Source: Syncephalis plumigaleata (lineage: Eukaryota > Zoopagomycota > Zoopagomycetes > Zoopagales > Piptocephalidaceae). From it: 46,981 nt of DNA. The DNA lies in NCBI GenBank assembly GCA_025201365.1, contig JAIXMF010000070.1:1-46981 (forward strand), in the 5' to 3' direction. The notes beneath the pieces were generated by a model. It saw nothing but the letters and a program-made list of their open reading frames with translations, did no database searches and had not been told where the DNA came from. Below are positions 34,685-45,388 of the stretch, one piece after another; position 1 is the first letter of the stretch, and each line of letters opens with the position of its first letter. Made by a program: the position numbers and the translations under genes.

Positions 34685-35196
34685 AGTGTTGAATCAAGCT
34701 ATCTAGTCCAATATTAAACCAACTATTAGTAACAATATTAGTGGATCATGTAAAGACATTACAGTTATCAATGACGATAAAGCTATCCGATATAGATCAA
34801 CAAGGAGAGAGAAGCAACTACTGAGCGTACTAGTAGTAGTAATAGCAGCAATAGCGGAAGAAGAAAAGCGAGAGGATAAACAACAAAAGCGGGAAAGAAA
34901 GAGAAAAAAGACCGCTATCACAATGCTGACGTGTAGATGGGTGAATGAATTGAGAATGGGGTAGAGAGAGATCATAAAATATAGAAAATAAAATAGCTAT
35001 CATTATTATTACTGGATAGATGAATGCATACACTCACTTGGCGTTTTGTTATTCCTTACCACCTTCTATCCTTTTTATTTTCCATCTAGTATTATTCTAT
35101 TGATTATTATCGAGGATCTCTTTATTCATCTGGTTACATCGTGAACATATCTATTCTATTCTATCTGCGATTAACTAGATCACTCGATTGTATGCA
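34685..35196. promoter_or_regulatory. shared divergent promoter region
   Basis: About 510 bp between the prolyl-tRNA synthetase ATG (minus) and the CDK gene ATG (plus). AG-rich stretches around 34855-34970 are the main compositional feature. No TATA box or defined factor site was recognised. The minus-strand frames here are translated purine-rich repeats. Confidence 0.45.
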
Positions 35197-37654
35197 ATGT
35201 CCTCGTCACTAGTAGAGAATCAGGATAGTCCTGCTGCGATGAATCTCAATTCAGCGGATACACCAACAGCCACTGAAGGCGATGATCGTGAAGAAGGTGA
35301 ACTAGAACCAGGTGAATGTCTACCCACCGACGATTATCCTAAACCGCCTAGTGGTGCTCCTCCTCCTCCTCCTCCACCCCCTGCACCAATAGACGATGGT
35401 CATTTATCAGGTACTCGATCAAGTGGCCACTATAGTGATAGACGCTATAATTCAATGGCACGCTCTCTTTCAGAAGTTGATCGTGATCGTGACTCACATG
35501 GTAGAGCACGCTATCATAATAACAATGACTATAATACTCATCGCTACAACAACAACAACAGCAGCAGCAATAATAATAATAACAGTAACAATACAAATGG
35601 AGGACATCATTCTCGTTTGGTGAGTCCACACGGTTACATGTCAGCATCATCATCTGCACCGCGTAGTGGACATCGTACTATGGGTACAGGTGGTAATTAT
35701 GGCGAGTCAAGATCCGAACAACGTATACGACCGATGACTACCACTAAGCGTACAGCGGCCGATCTCGATTCAGGTACGGGTGGTAGTGGTAAACGATCAG
35801 ATGGTAAACGGGCACGACATTTGCAAGAGTCTGCCATAATGCGTGATGGCGAATTAATAGATGCCCGTGTTCAAGAGGCACGCAATAAAGCGCATAATGT
35901 ACGCAAACCTAAAACGAAGTTTGGCAACATTTCATTGTCGGGAGCATTTTCAATCGATGATTTCGACTTTACAGAAAGTAATCGAGTGGGTGCCGGTACA
36001 TTTGGGTAGGTTAATAGATAGACTTGCTTATATCATTCAACTATGAATGCTAATACCACGATTATAGTGTTGTATTGCAAGGTCGTAATAAAAAGACCGG
36101 AGAAGAAGTGGCATTGAAGCGTATCATTATCGATCGTGATAACGGTATTAATCGACCAGATGTAAGTAGAATATTAAACAGTGTATATTCCCTCATTACT
36201 AACTACTTACTATTAATCATTAGCTACCAATTACAGCAATTCGAGAAATAAAGATTCTCAAATCGTTAAAACATAAAAATGTCATTGAATTACTAGGAAT
36301 GGCTATCGTACGAGGTAAGTCTATTACGCAATGCATTCACTACAAATGAGACTAATGAACACACTATTATGATTAGGTGATCGAATGAAGAACGAGAAAA
36401 GCATATACTACATGGCATTCCCCTATATGCAATCTGACCTGGCAGGTGTACTGGCCAATGAGAACTTTATTCTAATGCAACAAGACGTCAAGATTCTAAT
36501 GAAACAACTACTTGAAGGATTGGCCTATATACATTGTGTAAGTGTATGATCACCATTGCTGTTATTGCCCTCGTTGTTGTTGTTTATTAACAAACAAATA
36601 CATTAGAACAATATTATCCACAGAGATATCAAAAGTAAGTAGACAAGCAATGCTAATGGCAGTAATAGAGAGAGAGAAATGTATTAAATTCGACATTTTA
36701 TAGCGGCCAATATATTGATCAGCAATAAGGGTGTACTAAAAATCGCTGATCTTGGTCTGGCACGTCCGGTAGATCCCGATGAGCATCAACGTCGCTACAC
36801 CATGTCTGTGGTAACTCGATGGTATCGTGCACCAGAACTATTTCTAGGTGATGATCAGTATACAAGAGCCATTGACATATGGAGTGTAGGGTGTGTATAT
36901 TAGCGAGTGAGTGAGTGAGTGAGTGAGTGAGGGGGTGAGCGTATTTGGGTATGGGTTTTGTTTTACGCATTGAAATACATGCTTATAGCCACATATTAGA
37001 TGTGTATTCGGTGAAATGATGATACGAGAGGCTTTAATGCCTGGTATCACGGATGCTGATCAATTAACAAAGATATGGAATTATCGCGGCACACCTGATC
37101 AAATACTAGAACAGCGATGGCAACATCTAAATGGATGGAAATCGGCAAAACCACAAACAGAAATACAACCACAAATGCGTAAATCAATCGAGAAACTGAT
37201 TATTGAACGGTACGTATTGATGAGTAATAACAATACTAATAGTAATGATAACTGGATATTTACATATTGTATATGTATATGTATATGTATATGTAATATA
37301 GTAATCGAGCTGCAGGTACAGGTATCAATACAGCCAAGTGGCGTGTACCGCAAGAGGATGCATTTGAGTTATTGGAACAACTATTAGCACTGGATCCATC
37401 AAAGCGTGTTACCGCCATGGATGCCCTTTGTCTACCCTATTTTATCAATGAGCGTGGTAGTCTTGATCCATCAAGGTAAATAATACATTCCATGTCATGT
37501 ATATATATATATATATATAATTATAGAATTGCTATTCTAATTGATGCACATTCATATGATTAACAATGACTACTTTAGTCTACAACCATTGCCTGCTGTT
37601 CATGAGATTGACAAGGAACGAGCAAAGAAAGAGAAAGCAGCTGCACGACGATAA
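35197..37654 (+). CDS. BUR1: cyclin-dependent kinase, BUR1/CDK9 type
   Basis: Exons: 35197-36005, 36068-36161, 36224-36314, 36377-36537, 36607-36634, 36704-36890, 37000-37209, 37302-37475, 37579-37654; 609 residues. A disordered N-terminus (about 1-255) has EGELEPGE, a poly-Pro run and an Asn/His/Ser-rich part. The kinase domain starts at [15 protein letters not shown]. The cyclin-binding helix reads [11 protein letters not shown]. The catalytic loop is HRDIKTAN (D392), the metal site is D410-L-G instead of the usual DFG, and the activation loop ends [28 protein letters not shown] and [14 protein letters not shown] resemble BUR1/CDK9 more than cell-cycle CDKs; PITAIRE also occurs in CDK12/CTK1, so the exact subfamily is moderately sure. 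Such kinases phosphorylate RNA polymerase II and Spt5 with a cyclin partner. Exon 5 is a 28-bp microexon that holds the HRD motif. Start chosen at the first ATG of the frame. Confidence 0.88.
36901..36930. repeat. (GAGT)n repeat inside CDK intron 6
   Basis: About seven GAGT units just after the donor of the 109-bp intron 36891-36999, the longest intron of this gene. The repeat probably lengthened the intron. Confidence 0.8.
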
Positions 37655-37836
37655 TAAGTCAAGGATGAATATAAATGACATGTAGAACGTCGAATGTACG
37701 TCTACATATGTCTGCGTATATCTGCGTATATGTGCGAGTGTGTGTATTATGATATGAAATATACAATAAAAAATCATCATCGTCATCATCATCGTAGATG
37801 AGTGTGTGCATTCCTTGTTAGAGGAAACCTCATAGA

Positions 37837-38270
37837 TTAAATGTCAAGTATCAATTGAGGAGCTATCTTCTCTAAATGCTCTACATCTAATCGACGCGCC
37901 GATGGATCCTGCTTAGCTTCCTCTGTAGCACGCATGATCGCCTCTATTACATAGAAAGTATTAGAAGGTAATATAGTCATCATTATCGTTGTGATTCACC
38001 TTCTGTAAATAGGGTTATCAGTAATTTAGCAGCACTGGAAGCATCTTTATGAACTATAATGCACACATCATTAGCAAGCATCTATGTATCGTAGACATTA
38101 AAGCACTTACTCTTAGTTTGTGGATGTTGCCATCCTTGTTTAAACACATGATTGATGGTTGCCTATCACATAATGCAAGCATATAATCAATCCATCTCTC
38201 TAATACTAACAATAGCTTAAAGGAATACCTCTTTAAACTCAAATGGCATCGGATCGGTATGTGATGCCAT
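37837..38270 (-). CDS. MHF2: MHF2/CENP-X histone-fold protein (4 small exons)
   Basis: Minus-strand exons 38270-38229, 38162-38111, 38053-38000 and 37943-37837 (42, 52, 54 and 107 bp) join in phase to an 84-residue protein. The size matches CENP-X/MHF2 proteins, which are about 80 residues. Matching features are the N-terminal helix (INHVFKQGWQ), the TKIHKDASSAAKLLITLF stretch aligned to the loop and second helix, and the ending RRLDVEHLEKIAPQLILDI, the typical V-D-x-L-E-K-x-x-P-Q-L-L-L-D signature. The protein pairs with MHF1/CENP-S to bind DNA, working with the FANCM/Mph1 helicase in fork repair and in the CENP-T-W-S-X kinetochore complex. Introns are 66, 57 and 56 bp with GT-AG ends. No single exon is long enough to be found as a plain frame, so it is easily missed. 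It is convergent with the CDK gene. Confidence 0.88.
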
Positions 38271-38784
38271 CGCTGTTAACCTGCTTACAACGATAATCTA
38301 CTAAAGAACAAATAATGGCAAAGGAAACGAGAAAGGAAACGAGAAAGAAGTGCGTCATGATCGCATTGGTTGCTTTATAATTTTTATTCTATTTATTCTT
38401 TTCATTTTTACATAATAGCCACTCATTAACCGTAGTAATAACGCGTTATCCTATCTATTCATATCTCTATCTATCTACGTACGTACATATATACATATAT
38501 ACATACATATACATATACATATATATGTGATAGTAATAATAAACTAGTAGCCATTACAAGTCGTATTGCATTTGTTTACATGAATGGGTCGCGTTTATTT
38601 TTTGTAGTTTTTCCATTTGGTATGGGTCAATTATAAGTGTACGCACACACGCACACCACCGCGTACATTTCTTCTTCTCCCCTACTTGGTCTACTTTGCG
38701 TGGCCGACTCTTCTACATTTCTTTACTGATTGGTTTACTTCATTGACAATAATCAAGTACACGGATCTTGGCCCATACTCCATA
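38271..38784. promoter_or_regulatory. shared divergent promoter region
   Basis: About 510 bp between the MHF2 ATG (minus) and the WD40 gene ATG (plus). It contains a TACATA/TATACA-rich stretch at about 38480-38525. No defined promoter motif can be named. Confidence 0.45.
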
Positions 38785-39091
38785 ATGACTGTTACGCGTA
38801 CCAGTAAGGTAGTATAAGCTAGTTGGTATAGTTACCTGTTGTACGGCTGACACTTGCTATTGTGATATAGCGTCAAACAAAGCTTGCCGACCACTTTGTC
38901 AATGTCGATATCATTGATATGCTGGACGAAGAGAATGTCGACCCTAGTTCCAGCGAGGAATTTGTCACCAGTCCCACGCTTACTCAACCGAATACCGCTG
39001 GAAAAACGTCAAGTGTCAAGGTAAATTATCAATATAATGACAACCTAATAGAGGTCACTTGGCATGTCTCTCTATTCCATAATACTAATAC

Positions 39092-39122
<31 letters not shown>

Positions 39123-40403
39123 GATAATAAGGTGACGAAGAAACGCGCTACTTCCGGCTATGAACCGACTATCGTAAGAAAAATGGCTCAGCAGTATCCG
39201 GACCCGTATTGGCAACATCACGCTGAAAGTGACTCGGGCATGATTAACTTTGTAAATGAAGAGCAACACCCGCTCTATTGTATAAAGGAGGCCAATATTC
39301 ATGATCAAGGTAAGGTGCAAGCATGATTATTATAATGGACAAGCGTATAATAGATGATAGGCTAACGTATAAGAGGAATATAGGTCCTATTACGGGTATG
39401 AAGCTGTCGCCAGATGGTACAATGCTTGCCACATTCTGCAATGTTGGTTGTGTCAAGCTATGGGATTTGGAGGATTGGAGTCTATTAAGACATTTACGCG
39501 ATACTGAGGTAGTAGCTATGATGGGGAACAATGTATATACTAGATAACTAACCTATTATTGACACTGGACAGGAGAGTAACATTGATGAATTCTATGTGG
39601 GACAATTTACACCCGATCAAACTCGACTTATAGTGGCTGGCAAGTTAAAGGATCGCAATCGATGGTCAGAGGCCGATGAAGACAATCACATTATGGAGAC
39701 ACCGATCAAGGTAAATCTAGTCTATTCGTTTATTTACTTACCTCTTTAACTAATAATACTAACGGTGATTACTTTATACAGATATTTGACGTGGTTACAG
39801 GTCAAGTAATAGCTAAACTGGATGGTCATGAGGAAGAAGTAATCTGTATCAAGTTGATACAATTCCAAGGGGACAACTATATCATTTCAACTAGTCAGGA
39901 TGGTTACATTATCAAATGGAAGATGGAATCAGATTGGTGGTAAGTAGTATGATACTACAACAATAACAGTGATGTATGAATGTTACTAAGCATAGTGCAG
40001 TACACTGGTAGAACACACACGGATGGAGGATGGAATAACATGTATGGCATTTACCGTGTCATTCCTGCCAAACACCGGTAATCGATACTTTTTAGCTGCA
40101 TGTGATGATGGCATCAAGCTATTTGATTTCGAAGCAGCGCGTGTAAGTAAATGGTCGTTATTAAAGTATGAGTACTAGCTAATGGTAGAATGCTCGACTA
40201 GGTTATTCAAACATTTGATAATCTTTACTCTTCCTATTGTGATTGTGGTAAATTCGTCAACTGTGTTGATATGCCCTATGACGATACAGGCAAGCGACCT
40301 TACGAGTACTTTATCACGCGTGGTGTTGAGCTACTCGACTCGGAGGATTGCACTCTAGGTAAGTGGAGAGTTCTCTCGCTTAAATATACGATACTGACAT
40401 TAT

Positions 40404-40439
<36 letters not shown>

Positions 40440-41161
40440 CAGCAACTGAACCTAACTCGGTTATTCTGCATAAGCTTATATATCCCACCACCAAAGGAGG
40501 TGTATTCAAACTGACCGAAGAGAAACGATATCAACATGAAGAGTAAGAAGTTGCCACGTATCTGTTATATCTAGTGATTAATAATGCATTACTCCAATCA
40601 ATAGGTATCATTCCAACTCATGGCTAGTGAAGATTGCATCGAATGGTCGATTTATACTGGCACCCACACTTAATGGACAAGTATTTCTATTTGACATTCG
40701 ATCTGGCAAGATGCTAATGGTACTAAAAGACTCGGAAGGTAATTGAGTAGTGCATGTATGAATTGTGGCAAACACTGACACTATAATGATCATATACTAG
40801 TAGAACGAGAAATGCGTGATGTATTATTCCATCCTACAAAACCCTTAATATTTACTAGCAGTGATGGTACATATAAATAGATAGATATATAAACGATAGC
40901 ATACTAACGAACATGTATTTAGATGGTACGGTCAAGGTCTATACACAAGCAAATCCATCCAGCAGTGCTGATGCGGAAAAGGAAGCGGATCTGGCCGCTA
41001 ACATGAAAAACGTAAAAATAGATCCAGACTCATCGTCTAATCATGTAACTACTACGTCATCATCATCAGTAACAGCGTCGACATCGAATGATCCTAGAGA
41101 TGCGGAAGAAGCAAATGTAGTCATGAGTGAAGACGCGGATTCTATTATCAATGTTGTGTAA
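38785..41161 (+). CDS. WD40-repeat protein with N-terminal PIP-box-like motif
   Basis: Exons: 38785-38808, 38871-39020, 39132-39309, 39384-39508, 39573-39710, 39782-39939, 40001-40142, 40202-40358, 40443-40542, 40605-40738, 40801-40866, 40923-41161; 536 residues, phases consistent. WD-type blades are visible: ITGMKLSPDGTMLATFCNVGCVKLWDLED, the IFDVVTGQVIAKLDGHEEEV unit followed by STSQDGYIIKWK, ACDDGIKLFDFE, APTLNGQVFLFDIRSGKML, and DVLFHPTKPLIFTSSDDGTVKVY. The N-terminus reads MTVTRTSKRQTKLADHF; QTKLADHF fits the PCNA-interacting pattern Q-x-x-L-x-x-aromatic/His-aromatic. The C-terminal 70 residues are acidic and Ser/Thr-rich. Function is unknown to me; WD40 propellers are usually assembly platforms. 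Intron 2 is in frame without a stop, so it could be retained. Intron 8 carries eleven or so GAT units. Confidence 0.82.
40405..40439. repeat. (GAT)n in WD40 gene intron 8
   Basis: A GAT triplet run immediately precedes the acceptor (CAG at 40440-40442), where a pyrimidine tract would be expected. The joined exons on both sides keep the frame, so the acceptor is still preferred. Confidence 0.85.
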
Positions 41162-41461
41162 TGTCGTGCCAAAGAATATTAATAGCAATAGTATTAAAAA
41201 TTCGTTTGTTCCACCTTACTATACTACGCTTGTAGTCAGGAGTAGCTCTTTCTTCTTATCAACAAAGGAGAACGACTATTTATCTTACAATGGAGAATTG
41301 ATTGATTTCCCCTGAAGATAATGATGATACGACTTCTTAGAAGTTAGTTTGGTACATGTTACAAATACGAAAACACATCAATCTATTAGATATCGTTGTA
41401 CTATAATCTCCTCTATTCATTACAAAGGGTAAATCTAATTAACATCGACTATAATAGCGTC
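41162..41461. other. spacer between WD40 gene and small gene
   Basis: About 300 bp probably made up of the WD40 gene's 3' end and the next gene's promoter. The open frame at the right side has no ATG before 41462. No other feature seen. Confidence 0.4.
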
Positions 41462-42004
41462 ATGTGTAGTGTTATTACTAGTGTGTGTTTCGCCACATCT
41501 CTCGTAGATGTCGAGACAGATCATCCTAATAGATATCAGACATTACAAGCATCATCCTCTCCATGTTATCTACCAATGCCTCAGCTACACTGCGAAGCCA
41601 TAGACGATACTACCACTGAGAGTTCGGATCAATTGAACAGTAGTGATAGTAGTAGCGATGATCATTATCATGATGACGATGAAGAGACAGATTTACTATT
41701 GAATGGGAGGAGAACATTTAAACGTCGTTCATGGTTTAGCATCATTCGTAGTGCATACGATCATGCTCGTTACAATCGATATTCTAGTATGTTCTACGCA
41801 TTATGTAGATGCAGTACAAGTCGATCAAGACAAGACACAGAAGTGGCCTCCATGTTCACAATACCACTTGAGGACACGAGTGATGCGGAAACATGGTTAC
41901 AACAAAGTGGAAATAACGATGCACTCATGGATACTCCATTAGAACTGAATCAACAACATATGGACGAGTTTCAACGCTGGCTAGATGCCCGACTAAAGGT
42001 ATAA
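41462..42004 (+). CDS. unrecognised acidic small protein
   Basis: Frame of 180 residues from the first ATG (41462) to TAA at 42002-42004. It has a hydrophobic, possibly signal-like N-terminus (MCSVITSVCFATSLV) and a Ser/Asp/His-rich acidic stretch (SSDSSSDDHYHDDDEETD). A basic central block (RRTFKRRSWFSIIRSAYDHARYNRYSSMF, quoted here in part as FKRRSWF) and a helical C-terminus (DEFQRWLDARLKV) follow. No known domain is recognised. The stop follows AAGGTATAA, so a splice donor at GTATAA is possible and the true protein could be longer. It sits between the WD40 gene and PRP3 on the same strand. Confidence 0.5.
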   Translation: MCSVITSVCFATSLVDVETDHPNRYQTLQASSSPCYLPMPQLHCEAIDDTTTESSDQLNSSDSSSDDHYHDDDEETDLLLNGRRTFKRRSWFSIIRSAYDHARYNRYSSMFYALCRCSTSRSRQDTEVASMFTIPLEDTSDAETWLQQSGNNDALMDTPLELNQQHMDEFQRWLDARLKV

Positions 42005-42151
42005 TATACTTGTTATAGCAATATCATATGTGCTCCTAATAATCCTTAATTGGATGGTGTCAATAAAAATAAAAACAAATGATGACCACTCGATTGATTC
42101 CATCGTAGATAGCACAGAGTATTATTTTTCTCGTTTCTTAATTCTTTAATC

Positions 42152-44339
42152 ATGTCTGGACTGCCCACTGATCCTGCCCAGGTAGGTGACATGCAAAGGA
42201 AGCGTGTTTGCAGTTACATTAGTAACAATAGAATATGCAATAGATCCAGGCGTTTATTGAAAGTAAAAAGCGCGAAGTAGCTAAACAGCTACAGCGTATA
42301 CAGCAAGCGAATGCAGCGAATGCAGGCGCTACAGAAGCTGCCAGTAGGCAGCAGCCTGCACCTATGGCGGGTGTGACCTCCACCGCGACTACCGGTGTAT
42401 CGTCAGGTAGCGCGTCATCGTCACGAGCGGAAACCAGAACTCATACGACGCGATCAAGTCAGGCATCTCTGGTAAGTGACGAGGTAAACATGCAGTGATA
42501 GCAGACTAAACAGTCTTTCGAATGCGATAGTACTCGACACAACTAGGCGAGAAACGCGGTGGCCTCGCTGGACCTGTACATCCACTTATCGAACAACTAA
42601 CCGGTGGTTCGGGGATGTCAGGCTCGTCAAAGCGTATGCATCCACTTCAAGGAAATATACCAAAAGCAAGCTTTGCCACTATCAAGGTGAATGACCATCG
42701 TTAACATGACAATAGTAGAATGGATGATGCTCATTCTAAGGACAATACAGGCAAATCAACGCGGCAAAGAACTCAAGAAGGAGATTCGTCTACTCGATGC
42801 ACCTGCCGACTTTTCCGATCCCAACAAGAACCCGCACTTTGATCCAAATCTAACGACATCAGGTGCCAAGCATCGAGGACGTCGACAATTCAACTTTGTT
42901 GGGCATGGCACTTATATTAGACAGGCAGAGAAGATACGTACCGAGGTAAGCATGACCAGTATATGTTTAATTGATATTTACTATGTGAATATAGGCGCAA
43001 ATGGAAGAGTTACGTAGGAATATTGCACTTAGTGCAGAGAAGGCGGGTATGGAGGTGGAGTTGGATATCGCTACCGACAAACAGATTCGCGTAAGTAGAG
43101 GCGCAAGCATAATGAGAGATGGAATAACCGCTTATACTATGTTCATCATTGATTAGGGCGATCCACCTCCAGAGGTGGAGTGGTGGGATGAGCCACTACT
43201 GGCCAATCGTACCTACAACGATATTGATGAAGGCCAGCTATTGCTAACAGGCGAGGGATCGGCCATTACACAATATGTACAACATCCGGTGCCGATTCCC
43301 GGTCCTCAAGACTTGAAGGCACCGGTAGCACGACCACTTATGCTTACCACAAAGGTACGTAGACAATACTATATATATATGTATGTATACATATATAACT
43401 CATCCGCTTTATTATAATAGGAACAAAAGAAACTACGTCGACAACGTAGATTGGAGGTGCTCAAGGAGAAACAAGACAAAGTGCGATTGGGTCTCTTGCC
43501 ACCTGATCCACCTAAGGGTATAGTAGCTAAACTACAATCCAGCTAGAATAATGCACTTACTAATCTCGCACACTGTATGATAGTTAAAATGAGCAATTTA
43601 ATGCGTGTACTAGGCAACGAGGCCATTCAAGATCCCACTAAGATGGAGGCCTACGTACGCAATGAGATGCGTAAACGACAGGATGCGCATATGAAAGCGA
43701 ACGAGGAGCGTAAATTAACGGATGAGGAACGGCGTGAAAAGCGACAACGAAAACTAGATGAAGATGCCGCTAAAGGCATTGAGGTGCTTGTTTTCCGGTA
43801 AGTGCACGATTATACATTTCAAGTCGAATATGACGTAGCATAACAATCAAACGCTTATCGTCAATGAGTTTAGCATTAACAGTCTCACTCATCCGCAAAA
43901 GAAGTTCAAGGTGGAGACTAATGCTAATCAACTGGGACTAACAGGAGCGGCAATTATCAGTTCCCGGTTTAGTGTAGTCATTGTTGAAGGAGGACCCAAA
44001 AGCATACGAACCTATAAGAAGCTGATGCTCCGTCGCATTAAATGGAGCGATTCTGAGAGTGAACATGACAATGTCAATTTATCGGACAACGAAGCCATGG
44101 ACACCGATGCAGTTGGCGGTCAACAGCAACAACAGCAGCAACAGCCAAACCGATGTGTTCTAGTATGGGAAGGTCGAACACGCGGTAGAACATTTAGAAG
44201 TTTTCGCTTTAGACGCTGTCCAACTGAAGGTGTAGCCAAGGAGTTCCTTAGCCATCATCGAGCAGATCATTACTGGGATATTGCGCGTAACATCAAGGAA
44301 GAAGACTTGCTTGCCGACTCGAATCAACCTGATAGTTAA
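42152..44339 (+). CDS. PRP3: U4/U6 snRNP protein PRP3
   Basis: Exons: 42152-42181, 42244-42471, 42531-42686, 42751-42945, 42995-43090, 43157-43354, 43421-43517, 43584-43797, 43874-44339; 559 residues. Diagnostic stretches are FNFVGHGTYIRQAEKIR, VEWWDEPLL, KLRRQRRLEVLKEKQDKVRLGL, PPKVKMSNLMRVLGNEA followed by DPTKMEAYVR, and the C-terminal ferredoxin-like domain with VVIVEGGPKSIRTYKKLMLRRIKW (quoted block VIVEGGPKSIRTYK). PRP3 binds the U4/U6 duplex and its snRNA 3' region and is needed to assemble the U4/U6.U5 tri-snRNP. The middle has a Ser/Asp-rich acidic segment and a run of eight Gln. The first exon is only 30 bp. The N-terminus is shorter than in animals and seems to lack the PWI domain, as in yeast. 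AATAAATAAA just after the stop fits a polyadenylation signal. Confidence 0.93.
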
Positions 44340-45388
44340 TTAATAAATAAATGTAGAATTTTCCATACATACCTCAATATCCTCGTGCTATTTATGACAT
44401 GTACCCATTTAGTATAAACGTGTATCGACTTGTCTAGTTGAAACAGCAAGAAAGAGCGGCTAAATAGATGGAGCTTTAACTAATCTATATAGCATTACCA
44501 TTTTGGTAGTAGCATATATGTCGCTCTATCAAGATGTAAGAATGAAATTGCATTTGTTTTTCTTTACAAATTATAGAATAAAAGTGCCATTTATTGCGAT
44601 GATGATAATAATGCGATACTGATACGTTGCTACTTGTTACAATGTGCCATTTATTATGTAGCTACTCATACTCACTCGCATAATAGCCTAGCATCAAAAA
44701 AGTATAGGTACATACGTATATGGTAAGGCGGGTGTTTCTGGCAATCAATAGATTAGTAGCTTGCCATATACCCCTGATTTTATTATCTCCGTTCAAGCAG
44801 CAATACTGGTATACTACATAGATGTTATTGGATCGCTTATCATGTATATGGCATGCTTATCACCCATTTTAGCACATCATTCATATGCGATAACTGCTGT
44901 TAAATGCAGCTTACTCGTTCCAGTATATATCCTTTATCTTACAAACGTGGTAAAGCTGCAACTTTCAAGGCACTTATTGCTTATCATTACAGCGTATAAT
45001 AATTCTATGAAACGATATCCATTTGATACTTGGCCATGTGAGACTTTCAGAAAGAATGACGCATTTAAATTTGGCGTATGCCCAAAATAGTCATTAAGGA
45101 GAAAATGCGTGTTACAGGTTAGCATGTTGTTATCCAGTCAAGTAATACCATTCGCATTTACTAAACACCACTAGAATTGCCATGAACATTATACGGCGCA
45201 GTACGAAAGCAAGAACACTACAGCTATAAATACAAGCATATTTTACTCATTATCCATATACTATTCATTCACTCATTCACTCATTCGTTCACTCGCTCAC
45301 TACCAATTCACTATCCATTCATCCAATTCTTCTTAGAGGACAACACTCGCTTGTCAACGACACATCATCACTGTTACGAAACCTCACA
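44340..45388. other. 1-kb gene-free region before kinase-like gene
   Basis: No convincing gene. A plus-strand frame near 44761-45090 has no ATG start at its 5' end, and its composition is not clearly protein-like. From about 45260 the DNA is rich in CATT/CACT units (probable 5' leader of the next gene). Confidence 0.45.
45225..45232 (+). promoter_or_regulatory. TATA box
   Basis: TATAAATA about 157 bp before the ATG of the secreted kinase-like gene, followed by a pyrimidine/CATTCACT-rich stretch that looks like a leader. This is the best TATA match in front of any gene here. Confidence 0.55.

Noticed and set aside
35348-35659. Cys/Tyr-rich minus-strand frame
   Set aside because: Antisense shadow of the Asn/Ser/Pro-rich N-terminus of the CDK gene.
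44761-45090. 109-codon plus-strand hydrophobic frame
   Set aside because: It begins with TTG, not ATG; no family similarity, and an overlapping minus-strand frame looks equally (un)convincing.
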